A stretch of DNA of 5,933 nucleotides. Origin: Nitrospirota bacterium. Lineage in GTDB: Bacteria; Nitrospirota; Thermodesulfovibrionia; Thermodesulfovibrionales; Dissulfurispiraceae. The DNA is taken from contig JACREW010000069.1 in the NCBI GenBank assembly GCA_016212685.1, forward strand, positions 1-5,933, given 5' to 3'. This document shows positions 1 through 5,347 of the stretch, piece by piece (the stretch's first letter is position 1; each line of letters begins with the position of its first letter). Below the pieces are notes generated by a model, which had not been told where the DNA came from, ran no database searches, and was given only the letters and a program-made list of their open reading frames with translations. A program made the translations under genes and the position numbers.

Positions 1-90
1 CACATTATTACAGATTTTGTCGGTTGCGGCTTTCGAGAAGATGCCCTTGCAGCAAGCATTTGCGAGGGCGGATTACAGTATGAACACTGA
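1..90 (+). CDS. C-terminal end of an unrecognised protein (cut by window edge)
   Basis: Frame 1 is open from the first base to a TGA at 88-90 and would encode the last 29 residues of a protein, including GCGFREDALAASICEGG. I do not recognise the family. The fragment is short and the opposite strand is also open over much of this stretch, so coding status rests mainly on the natural look of the peptide and on its stop falling right at the start of an inverted repeat (89-123) that could close the transcript. It runs towards the leftward genes, so it would be a convergent neighbour. Nothing can be said about function. Confidence 0.35.
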   Translation, partial: HIITDFVGCGFREDALAASICEGGLQYEH

Positions 91-123
91 ACCGAATTGT
101 AACCAATTGGATCTATTCGGTTC
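89..123. repeat. Inverted repeat between convergent gene ends
   Basis: GAACCGAA (89-96) and TTCGGTTC (116-123) form a perfect 8-bp stem around 19 nt that themselves contain the palindrome CCAATTGG (103-110). It lies exactly between the TGA of the rightward fragment and the stop codon of the leftward remnant. It could serve as a weak bidirectional terminator, although no T-run follows on either side. It could equally be the scar of the event that truncated the leftward gene. Confidence 0.4.
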
Positions 124-261
124 TTAACCGGACACTACTGCTACAGTCCCTTTAATCATTATCTCGGTATTCTCATCGTATCCCTCTTTGATATCGGACT
201 CGGCGTAAGACAACGAAAACAGAGAAAGCAGGAAAACCGCAATTAATATTGTTTTAAATAA
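124..261 (-). pseudogene. Remnant of a small secreted protein: signal peptide plus truncated mature start
   Basis: The leftward frame encodes LFKTILIAVFLLSLFSLSYA, a typical Sec signal peptide with a hydrophobic core and an SYA cleavage site, followed by ESDIKEGYDENTEIMIKGTV and an early stop. The YDENTEI-IKGTV pattern resembles the beginning of a small periplasmic OB-fold-like protein, but only about 24 mature residues remain, so the C-terminal part is missing. The codon where a start is expected (259-261) is TTA, one base away from TTG; an AGGA (271-274) sits 9 nt upstream of it. The frame stays open upstream to a GTG at 409-411, but that extension is made almost wholly of the inverted-repeat element at 285-451 and hides the signal peptide, so I do not accept that start. 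Lying just behind the Spy-like gene, it was probably once its operon partner. The pseudogene call is fairly likely and the family is a guess. Confidence 0.5.
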
Positions 262-284
262 ATTAAGCAGTCCTAATTGAGAAA

Positions 285-451
285 TACAGGTCAGGTGCGG
301 CGATAAGACTTTAAACCTCGCACTTGCATCAACATTTATCTTGTATCCGTCATCTACAACATTGGATACTTGCTGGATTATACATTTATTATCTTTCATA
401 TGCATTTGCACCTATCACTTTTTAAAGTCTTTGAGCCGTGCCTGACCTGTA
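285..451. mobile_element. MITE-like element with 31-bp terminal inverted repeats
   Basis: The left end 285-315 (begins TACAGGTCAGG, ends GACTTTAAA) is the reverse complement of the right end 421-451 at 26 of 31 positions. The mismatches fall in two small clusters at arm positions 12-14 and 19-20. The 167-bp unit carries no transposase and is flanked by AAA on both sides (282-284, 452-454), compatible with a 3-bp target duplication but weak in AT-rich DNA. It separates the Spy-like gene (its stop end at 468) from the secreted-protein remnant (SD-like AGGA at 271-274). This is what a miniature inverted-repeat element looks like. I cannot name a family. A pair of diverged inverted copies of another repeat is the alternative. 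Confidence 0.5.
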
Positions 452-467
452 AAATCGTTCATTGTTT

Positions 468-884
468 CTACATTCCCATTCTGCCCATGCCCATTTTGGA
501 CATGCCCATTCCCATGCCTTTTCCGCCTTTACAGAGACCGGGGCCGAAACCGGAAATGCCGGCCTCTGCTGCCTTCTTCTGGATATCCGTCCTGACGTCA
601 ACCATCTCTTTCTGTTTTGTCGCTATGGCGTTCCAGTCAGGTTTCTCAGAGGTACTGAGGGTCATAAGCTCTGTCTTAAGCTGGAGCATTTTTTGTTTGA
701 GCGGAAGTATATCCTTCTGGAACTGCGTATACTTCTGCGTCTGCTCCGGCGTAAGGTTAGCTCCTGTCATGCCCATACCATAACCATGCCCGTAACCGGG
801 GCCGAAAGCCATAGCCGCTGTAGCTATGGAAACTACGAGGATAATCGCTAATCCTATGCTTATTGTTTTTTTCATCATCTTCAT
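468..884 (-). CDS. Spy/CpxP/ZraP-type periplasmic protein with Met-rich tail
   Basis: This is a 138-residue precursor. Residues 1-26 form a Sec signal peptide (MKMMKK, hydrophobic core, cleavage after AMA), so the protein acts in the periplasm. The mature part has the LTxxQ signature once (LTPEQ, 44-48), then a charged, Gln/Lys-rich helical segment to about residue 107, as in the Spy/CpxP/ZraP family of envelope-stress chaperones and metal-linked regulators. A Gly/Tyr/His/Met run follows the signal peptide (28-39). The C-terminus (113-138) is Gly/Met-rich (KGMGMGMSKMGMGRMGM) with a single Cys118. Such Met clusters often bind Cu(I) or Ag(I), but binding here is inference. The second LTxxQ of typical Spy is absent. 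The start is uncertain among Met1, Met3 and Met4, because no good Shine-Dalgarno precedes any of them. A candidate sigma-54 promoter and a structured leader lie upstream, next to an NtrC-type regulator gene, which recalls the ZraR-ZraP pairing. Confidence 0.85.
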   Translation of the reverse strand: MKMMKKTISIGLAIILVVSIATAAMAFGPGYGHGYGMGMTGANLTPEQTQKYTQFQKDILPLKQKMLQLKTELMTLSTSEKPDWNAIATKQKEMVDVRTDIQKKAAEAGISGFGPGLCKGGKGMGMGMSKMGMGRMGM

Positions 885-897
885 CTAAATAATATCA

Positions 898-1067
898 ACA
901 CATAGCACAGGTCTTCTTTAATGACTTTATCTACGGAACTCTTTAACCACACACTCTTTTATCCGTCCTCCGCATCGGAGGAATCTATTTGATGAAGCGT
1001 ATAGTATCTTTGCTCTGAACAAAAACCGACACTTATAAAGGCATAGAAGAAGACCTGCGCTATGTGT
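898..1067. repeat. 170-bp inverted-repeat structure in the leader of the Spy-like gene
   Basis: The arms 898-923 and 1042-1067 are reverse complements at 23 of 26 positions. The outer 21 bp have a single mismatch (907/1058): ACACATAGCACAGGTCTTCTT against its inverse. Between them lies a perfect 7-bp hairpin with a CAT loop (966-982, TCCTCCG/CGGAGGA). If transcription starts near 1085, the whole structure falls in the about 200-nt 5' leader of the Spy-like mRNA, and its long stem ends 13 nt before the ATG, so it could influence translation or mRNA stability. Alternatively it is a second miniature inverted-repeat insertion of about the same size as 285-451. No clean target duplication is seen, and the two elements share only short motifs such as ACAGGTC. 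No protein-coding gene is credible between 885 and 1109. Confidence 0.6.
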
Positions 1068-1096
1068 CACTACATGCAATTTCTGCACATCTGAAT

Positions 1097-1110
1097 GCAA
1101 AGTTTGCACC
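1097..1110 (-). promoter_or_regulatory. Candidate sigma-54 (-24/-12) promoter for the Spy-like gene
   Basis: Read leftward, AGGTGCAAACTTTGCA (1096-1111) has the invariant GG (1109-1110) and GC (1097-1098) separated by exactly 10 nt, with TT before the GC and A after it, close to the TGGCAC-N5-TTGC consensus. The -24 element is imperfect (AGGTGC). It overlaps the TAG stop of the regulator gene and points at the Spy-like gene, with a predicted start near 1085. The neighbouring gene encodes a sigma-54 activator, which raises the likelihood. The core also contains the palindrome TGCAAA-C-TTTGCA, so part of the match could reflect some other binding site. Confidence 0.5.
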
Positions 1111-2444
1111 TATGAAATTCCATAATCCTTTATTCTATACTGCAGCGACCTCAGCGATATCCCCAGCATCTCAGCCGCATTTTTCCTGCTGCCTCCTGTT
1201 TTTATTAGTGCGTTTTCGATAGCCGTTTTTTCTATGCTCTTTAAATCGGCGGCTGCGCCGTGCCCTGAGGACATTTCATTCGGCGTTTCGAGATCGGGCA
1301 ATATCAACTCCGTCCCCTTGCTTATAATTACGCTTCTCTCTATTACGTTTTCGAGTTCCCGTATGTTGCCCGGCCATGTATAAACCGTTAATTTATCCAT
1401 CTCATCGGCAGAAATTTGTTTCGGCTCTTTGCCGAGCCGCAGCGAGATGACTTTTACGATATAATTTGCAATATCGGGTATATGTTCTTTCCTGTCGCGC
1501 AGCGGGGGAATATTTATGGGAAATACATTCAAGCGATAATAAAGATCTTCCCTGAACTTCTTTTCTTCCACCAGAGACTTGAGGTTTTTGTTTGTCGCCG
1601 CAATCACCCTTGCGTTAGTTTTTATCGTGTTTAACGAGCCGAGCCTTTCGAATGTCCTGTCCTGAAGGATTTTTAGGAATTTCGCCTGCAGCGCCGGGCT
1701 CATCTCCGATACCTCATCGAGGAATATGGTGCCGTCCCCTGCCAGTTCAAATCTCCCTTTTTTTTGGGACAGCGCCCCTGTGAAAGCGCCTTTTTCATAT
1801 CCGAATAACTCGGATTCGAGGAGGGTTTCCGGTATTGCGGCGCAGTTAATGTCCACGAACGGCCCGCTCCTGCCGCTTTTGTTGTGAATAATTTTGGCTA
1901 TCAAGGTTTTACCGGTTCCTGTTTCGCCATAGAGGATAACGGTCGCATCGGTAGGCGCTACATCCTGAATATCCTTGAGTATACCTTCAATCCCGGAAAA
2001 AACAATCTCTATCGGAGGAATGTCGGAGAACATTTCCGATTTAAGCATCCTGTTTTCCGCTGTGAGTCTCTGCCTTTCATATATCTTAGAAACGGCAATA
2101 CGCAATTGATCGGGGTCTTTGAGAGGCTTTGTGATGTAATCGGCGGCTCCTTTTTTCATCGCCTCAACGGCGGTTTCCACCGTAGCAAAGGCGGTGACCA
2201 TAAGGAAATCCATATCCTCATTTTTTTTCTTAAGTTCGTCCATGAACATGATGCCGTCCATTTTAGGCATCTTAAGGTCGGTTATTATTAAGTTAGGCGA
2301 GAACTGATCGACGGCCTTCAGCGCTTCTTCGGCGTCCGTAAAGCCTTTTACAACGTAGCCGGAGTCCTCGAGTATTTTGGTCATGAGGAGCAGAAACGAT
2401 TTCTCGTCGTCAAGGATCAATATTCTGAAATTTTCGCGTTGCAT
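1110..2444 (-). CDS. NtrC/ZraR-family sigma-54-dependent response regulator
   Basis: This is a complete 444-residue cytoplasmic transcription activator with the standard three domains. The receiver domain (about 7-120) has the acidic pair D12/D13, phospho-acceptor D56 in LIITDLKMPKMDG, T84 and K106. The AAA+ sigma-54 interaction domain (about 145-375) has Walker A GETGTGKT (173-180), the sigma-54-contact loop GAFTGA (219-224), Walker B IFLDE (240-244) and WPGNIREL (357-364). A Fis-type helix-turn-helix (about 415-441) carries the GGSRKNAAEMLGIS signature. All key residues are intact, so it should be phosphorylated by a histidine kinase, oligomerise, hydrolyse ATP and open sigma-54 promoters. 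No kinase gene adjoins it: upstream is a divergent toxin-antitoxin pair, so it is an orphan within this window. The nearest downstream gene is Spy/ZraP-like, suggesting a ZraR-type role, but this is inference. The ATG lacks a well-spaced Shine-Dalgarno: GGGAGG lies about 17 nt upstream, and a TATAAT (2452-2457) sits between them. Confidence 0.97.
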   Translation of the reverse strand: MQRENFRILILDDEKSFLLLMTKILEDSGYVVKGFTDAEEALKAVDQFSPNLIITDLKMPKMDGIMFMDELKKKNEDMDFLMVTAFATVETAVEAMKKGAADYITKPLKDPDQLRIAVSKIYERQRLTAENRMLKSEMFSDIPPIEIVFSGIEGILKDIQDVAPTDATVILYGETGTGKTLIAKIIHNKSGRSGPFVDINCAAIPETLLESELFGYEKGAFTGALSQKKGRFELAGDGTIFLDEVSEMSPALQAKFLKILQDRTFERLGSLNTIKTNARVIAATNKNLKSLVEEKKFREDLYYRLNVFPINIPPLRDRKEHIPDIANYIVKVISLRLGKEPKQISADEMDKLTVYTWPGNIRELENVIERSVIISKGTELILPDLETPNEMSSGHGAAADLKSIEKTAIENALIKTGGSRKNAAEMLGISLRSLQYRIKDYGIS

Positions 2445-2474
2445 AATGTTTATTATACCTTGTTCCTCCCTCGT

Positions 2475-2503
2475 TTGACTTAAAGTTATATGTGTGGTAA
2501 GTT
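2475..2503 (+). promoter_or_regulatory. Candidate sigma-70 promoter of the toxin-antitoxin operon
   Basis: TTGACT (2475-2480) and TAAGTT (2498-2503) are separated by 17 nt, 35 nt upstream of the antitoxin ATG. The -35 match is good and the -10 is weak. The 93-bp region between the divergent regulator and antitoxin genes (2445-2537) must hold both promoters. I see no clear long operator palindrome that the antitoxin would bind, so the exact promoter is tentative. Confidence 0.35.
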
Positions 2504-2524
2504 AAAAACATAATTTTTGTTTAC

Positions 2525-2529
2525 GGAGG
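2525..2529 (+). promoter_or_regulatory. Ribosome binding site that fixes the antitoxin start
   Basis: GGAGG lies 8 nt before the ATG at 2538. This decides the start at 2538 against the in-frame TTG at 2517, which lies upstream of the site and has none of its own. Confidence 0.8.
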
Positions 2530-2537
2530 CAAAGACA

Positions 2538-2738
2538 ATGCTCTCGGCTTTAAAACCCAAATACCTTGTTAATGAAAAAGGGCGCAAAAAGGCTGTTGTC
2601 CTTGATGTCAAAGAATATGAAACCATCATGGAACTGATTGACGACCTTGAAGACGCCAATGACCTGCTTAAAGCCGAAAGAGAAGCGGTTTCCTTCATTC
2701 CATATGATAAATTCCGCAAGCAGTGGCTCAAGAATTGA
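2538..2738 (+). CDS. Type II antitoxin, Phd/YefM/RelB-like
   Basis: This is a 66-residue protein starting MLSALKPKYLVNEKGRKKA. The N-terminus KYLVNEKG-KKAVVLDVKEYE matches the short DNA-binding fold of Phd/YefM-like antitoxins. It is followed by an acidic helix (ELIDDLEDANDLLKAE) and a toxin-binding tail with FIPYDKF. It would neutralise the toxin encoded immediately downstream by direct binding and repress their shared promoter. The size is typical. The start has an excellent Shine-Dalgarno, and the stop codon lies inside the 5' end of the toxin gene, so the two are translationally coupled. The pair is transcribed away from the response regulator. The antitoxin assignment rests on both sequence style and the partner gene; the exact subfamily is uncertain. 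Confidence 0.85.
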   Translation: MLSALKPKYLVNEKGRKKAVVLDVKEYETIMELIDDLEDANDLLKAEREAVSFIPYDKFRKQWLKN

Positions 2739-2992
2739 CATATCAGGTCATAATAGAGAAAAAAGCTCAAAAAGAGGCCGCAAAGATTCCCGTTCAATAT
2801 CGCGGCGCTGTTGATAAGGCAATTACATCTCTTTCTTCAAATCCAAGACCACACAACTCCAAGAAGCTCACGGAAAGAGAAGGGTATCGCATCCGCGTCG
2901 GGAACTATCGCATTCTTTATACAATAGACGATAAGGCAAAAATAGCGATCATCTACAGGATAAAGATTAAAAGCAAGGCTATTTACAAATAA
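2723..2992 (+). CDS. RelE/ParE-superfamily toxin
   Basis: It has 89 residues if started at GTG 2723, or 85 from TTG 2735, which overlaps the antitoxin stop (TTGA). Neither has a convincing Shine-Dalgarno, which suits translation coupled to the antitoxin. The body is typical of the RelE/ParE fold: YQVIIEKKAQKEAAKIP at the N-terminus, an amphipathic helix AVDKAITSLSSNP, then KKLTEREGYRIRVGNYRILYTI and a C-terminal IIYRIKIKSKAIYK. Family members of the mRNA-interferase branch usually end IxHRxxVY; here the His-Arg position reads Ile-Lys, so the usual C-terminal catalytic or basic pair is altered. It may be a ParE-like gyrase inhibitor, a RelE ribosome-dependent nuclease or a weakened toxin. Released when the antitoxin is degraded, such toxins arrest growth. 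No related remnant is seen downstream. Confidence 0.85.
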   Translation: MAQELTYQVIIEKKAQKEAAKIPVQYRGAVDKAITSLSSNPRPHNSKKLTEREGYRIRVGNYRILYTIDDKAKIAIIYRIKIKSKAIYK

Positions 2993-3094
2993 CATCCTCC
3001 ACTTCTAAAAACTTATTGTTGCCTGAGCGTATGTCTCGGAGTTTTTTGAATTGAATCTCCCTGACCGGCGACTGAATTAAGCATATCAAAAAAC

Positions 3095-3123
3095 AAAGCC
3101 CTGCACAAGGTGTGCAGGGCTTT
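3095..3123 (-). terminator. Strong intrinsic terminator for leftward transcription
   Basis: AAAGCCCTGCAC (3095-3106) pairs perfectly with GTGCAGGGCTTT (3112-3123) around a 5-nt loop. Read leftward, the stem is followed by a T-rich tail (TTTGTTTTTTG). Read rightward, only TTTC follows, so it would work less well for the toxin gene. Its position 18 nt beyond the TAG at 3142 argues that the leftward gene originally ended there and not at the TGA at 3202. Confidence 0.8.
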
Positions 3124-3130
3124 CAGAGAT

Positions 3131-3201
3131 TCAACTATCTCCTATTTCTTGGCTGCTGCCTGTCTGTCGGTTTCAGTTGAGAACATTTCCGGTGTATTGC
3201 G
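3131..3201 (-). repeat. Tail sequence similar to the 3' end of the FHA-like gene
   Basis: Positions 3160-3198 match 4117-4155 at 30 of 39 bases without gaps, and CAACTATC recurs in both copies at the gene end (from 3132 and 4108), with about 22 extra bases in the left copy. Both are in the reading frame of their gene: NTPEMFSTETDRQ against NAPETAANETGRQ, 7 of 13 residues identical. The upstream parts of the two proteins show no clear similarity. Either an old duplication of the exoprotein gene end was captured by the lipoprotein gene, or both carry a related C-terminal tail. Confidence 0.6.
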
Positions 3202-3932
3202 TCACCCCTCTACCTTAATTGTCACATTGGGCGCATCTTTTAAGTATGTACCTTTGCCATCCTTAATCAGCGCATTCGAAAAGAAAGCAAAAGCTCCGCG
3301 TGCTTTAGTGCGCAGGTTGTAATATTTTGAAAACCCAGTTCCATTGGGCGGAACATCCACTACAAATGAATCGTTTATTTTTAGGTCACCCCAGTAAATA
3401 CAGCCGAGCAATGCACATTCTTTACCCTCCTCGCTCCCTGCCGAAATTGTTACCTTCACCTTTACACTTCTGGTGCTGAATTTATTCGATAAAAAACCAC
3501 CTACTGTTACACCGTATACATCTGTGTGAGTGCTTCCGCGACTTACATGTTGATACGTTATATTTTTGTCATGAGTATAATAAACTTGATCTGCTGTTCT
3601 GTAAGACGAAGTGTTATACTCATATCCGGTTTTGTCTAAAGACGTTCCTGCGAGCTGAGTTTTTCAAGTTTTACTTTATGTTTGAACCGCGCCATATAAT
3701 CGGAATATTTGTCGTTCCATGTTTTTTGAAATTCATTAAGTCGTTGTGTTTTTTCTTCTTTCGCGAGGGTTTCGTTATAAAAATCACCGGTCAAGAGCTT
3801 CCATGCCGTTGTTGAATCTCCCGACTTGAAACTATTAACAAAGGAGTCAACTATGGAACCGCTGGTCATAAAAGAACAAGCTTGAAAAAAACAAAAAACT
3901 ATAATACAGACAATTGTTATTGTGCGTTTCAT
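3142..3932 (-). pseudogene. Broken lipoprotein gene: frameshift plus in-frame TGA
   Basis: The start ATG at 3930-3932 is preceded by AGGAGG (3946-3951). The product begins MKRTITIVCIIVFCFFQAC, a lipoprotein signal with the lipid-attachment Cys at residue 19 (FQAC, imperfect lipobox). SIVDSFVNSFKSGDSTTAW follows, reminiscent of the NTF2-like/DUF4878 type of periplasmic lipoprotein. This frame stops at 3636-3638 after 98 residues. A second leftward frame is open from about 3661 to the TGA at 3202 (containing YGVTVGGFLSNKFSTRSVKV and CALLGCIYWGDL), but it has no ATG, GTG or TTG before a GTG at 3459, so it cannot be an independent full gene. A -1 shift at the A5 run (3660-3664), equal to loss of one A, joins both into about 240 residues. 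In the same frame beyond the TGA there is NTPEMFSTETDRQAAAKK and a TAG at 3142, followed by a terminator. I read it as one gene with two lesions. The C-terminal domain is not recognised. A sequencing error at the A-run would remove only one lesion. Confidence 0.6.
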
Positions 3933-3956
3933 TGCTCTTCTCTCTCCTCCTGTCAT

Positions 3957-4086
3957 ATTTTACACCTTATACGATTGTCCTAATTCCGGGGACCGCCTCT
4001 GACATCTCACTCAAAAAACTCCTCCAGCATTTTCACGACCTTCTGCCATAGTAAAAATAAAGACAACGCTTCTTTATTGCAAATAA
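3957..4086. other. Intergenic gap between the exoprotein gene and the lipoprotein gene
   Basis: There is no convincing gene or terminator. A 10-bp direct repeat TATTGCAAAT occurs at 4075-4084 and 4088-4097, the second copy overlapping the exoprotein stop. GTCC (3977-3980) and GGAC (3990-3993) flank an AT-rich centre, weakly recalling the GGGGAC/GTCCC motif at 5297, but too degenerate to call. Any promoter for the lipoprotein gene should lie here; TATAAG and TAAAAT hexamers occur just upstream of its Shine-Dalgarno without a good -35. Confidence 0.35.
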
Positions 4087-5296
4087 CTATTGCAAATCCT
4101 TTTTCTCAACTATCGTCTGTCTGCCGGTTTCATTTGCAGCCGTTTCCGGCGCATTCAACTTTCCTGCGGATTCGAATTTGTATTCTCTGGGCCGGGGGGT
4201 AAAGAACTGTTCAAACCCGCTGTTCTGCACGCCGCTGCCGATGTTATTGAGGTTGATGTTGTTAGCTCCAACGCTTACAACACGGTCAATGTTCTGGATG
4301 GTATTTAGAGTATGTTTAAACCGCGTCTCCTCTACCGAGGTTGTGCTGCTGTTGCTGCTGCTTGATACAGGATGGATAACCCTGCTGTTCAGTTTGACCG
4401 TGCCGGGAGCATTTTCAACAGTTACAGTCATGCTGTCGCTGCCGAGTATCCATCCCGAAACTCCGCCGTCGGATGATGAGGCGTTGATCTTTGCAGAGCG
4501 AGCAACTGTAGGCTGTGTTGTTACGCCGATTGTCGCGCCTTTCAGATAGACAAGTTCGCCGGTAAGAGACGCGCCGCCGTTAATTGTGCCGCTGCCTGCG
4601 TCAAGGGTAATGTTGCCTGTGCCTGAGTTTATCGTAATGCTGTTTGCGAGTGTGATAGCCGGTGTGCCTGCGTCTTTGTACGTTGCATTAGCGTCGCTGT
4701 GGCCCGCTGTCGCGGTGAGACTGCCATTGTCAGTGGTGATATTTGCGTTGAAGGCAAGGCTTCTGCCTGCCTGAAGGATGAGATTGCCGCCGTTGCCTGA
4801 ACCGTTATTGACGGTTATCGCGTTGCTGAGGGTGATGTCGTTGTTGGCCTGAAGGGTTACATTTATGCCTGCATTCAGAATGCTTGTGAGGTCTGATATG
4901 AGCATATAGGACGATTCTGAAGGCAGGTTGGCAAAAGTCGCCCCTGCCGGCTGGATGCTTCTGAAGAAGGAAGCATTATTAAGTCCGTTAAAAAGATAGA
5001 CCGCTCCCCTGTTATTGCCGCCTGTGTCATCTCCGTCTGCGCCCACTGCAAGCCTGTCTCCATCTAATGAAACAGCATTGCCGAAATAATCAGTGTCAGC
5101 AAGGCTCAGGGTCTGTCCGCCTCCCACATCACTGCCATGTGCCAGCTTTACCATGCTGAGGCTGTCAGGAAGGGTCTCTACAAGGGTGAGATTTTTAGGG
5201 TCAAAGAGCACTGTGCCGCCCAAACCTGCATTCACCTCTCCCTTATACTCAAGCAGGTTTTTTGAGGATATTTCTATCCTGCCTCCACGAGAGGCC

Positions 5297-5347
5297 GGGG
5301 ACAGTCCCAATTCTACGACCTCCGGTCCGTAAATAGGGACAGTCCCC
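5297..5347. repeat. REP-like palindromic hairpin inserted in the exoprotein gene
   Basis: Arm 5297-5320 (GGGGACAGTCCCAATT...) pairs with arm 5324-5347 (...AAATAGGGACAGTCCCC) at 18 of 24 positions around a 3-nt loop. Each arm starts with the near-palindrome GGGAC-A/T-GTCCC. This architecture of two inverted palindromic units, with a GGGACAGTCCC core, is that of REP/BIME repeats, which are often mobilised by REP-associated (RAYT) tyrosine transposases. No such transposase gene is in the window. It is read through in frame as TEGTVPIYGPEVVELGLSPA and lies between two segments that are normally close in this protein family, so it looks like an in-frame insertion. Confidence 0.65.

Noticed and set aside
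370..851. Rightward open frames opposite the Spy-like gene
   Set aside because: Shadows caused by the biased Met/Gly-rich codons of the real leftward gene, which has a signal peptide and a family motif.
927..1109. 60-codon leftward open frame from GTG between regulator and Spy-like gene
   Set aside because: Its start overlaps the sigma-54-like promoter, it spans the inverted-repeat leader, and the peptide has no recognisable features.
2517..2537. TTG start extending the antitoxin upstream
   Set aside because: The GGAGG at 2525-2529 lies inside this extension and is ideally placed for the ATG at 2538.
3660..3664. Programmed -1 ribosomal frameshift
   Set aside because: The GAA AAA context is not a good slippery heptamer, no obvious downstream structure was seen, and the gene has a second lesion (TGA at 3202), so mutation is simpler.
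3977..3993. Second REP-like element in the exoprotein-lipoprotein gap
   Set aside because: Only GTCC and GGAC half-motifs are present; the GGGACWGTCCC core is absent.
4586..5063. Several small open frames on both strands within the exoprotein
   Set aside because: They overlap clear beta-helix repeat coding sequence and have no own signals.
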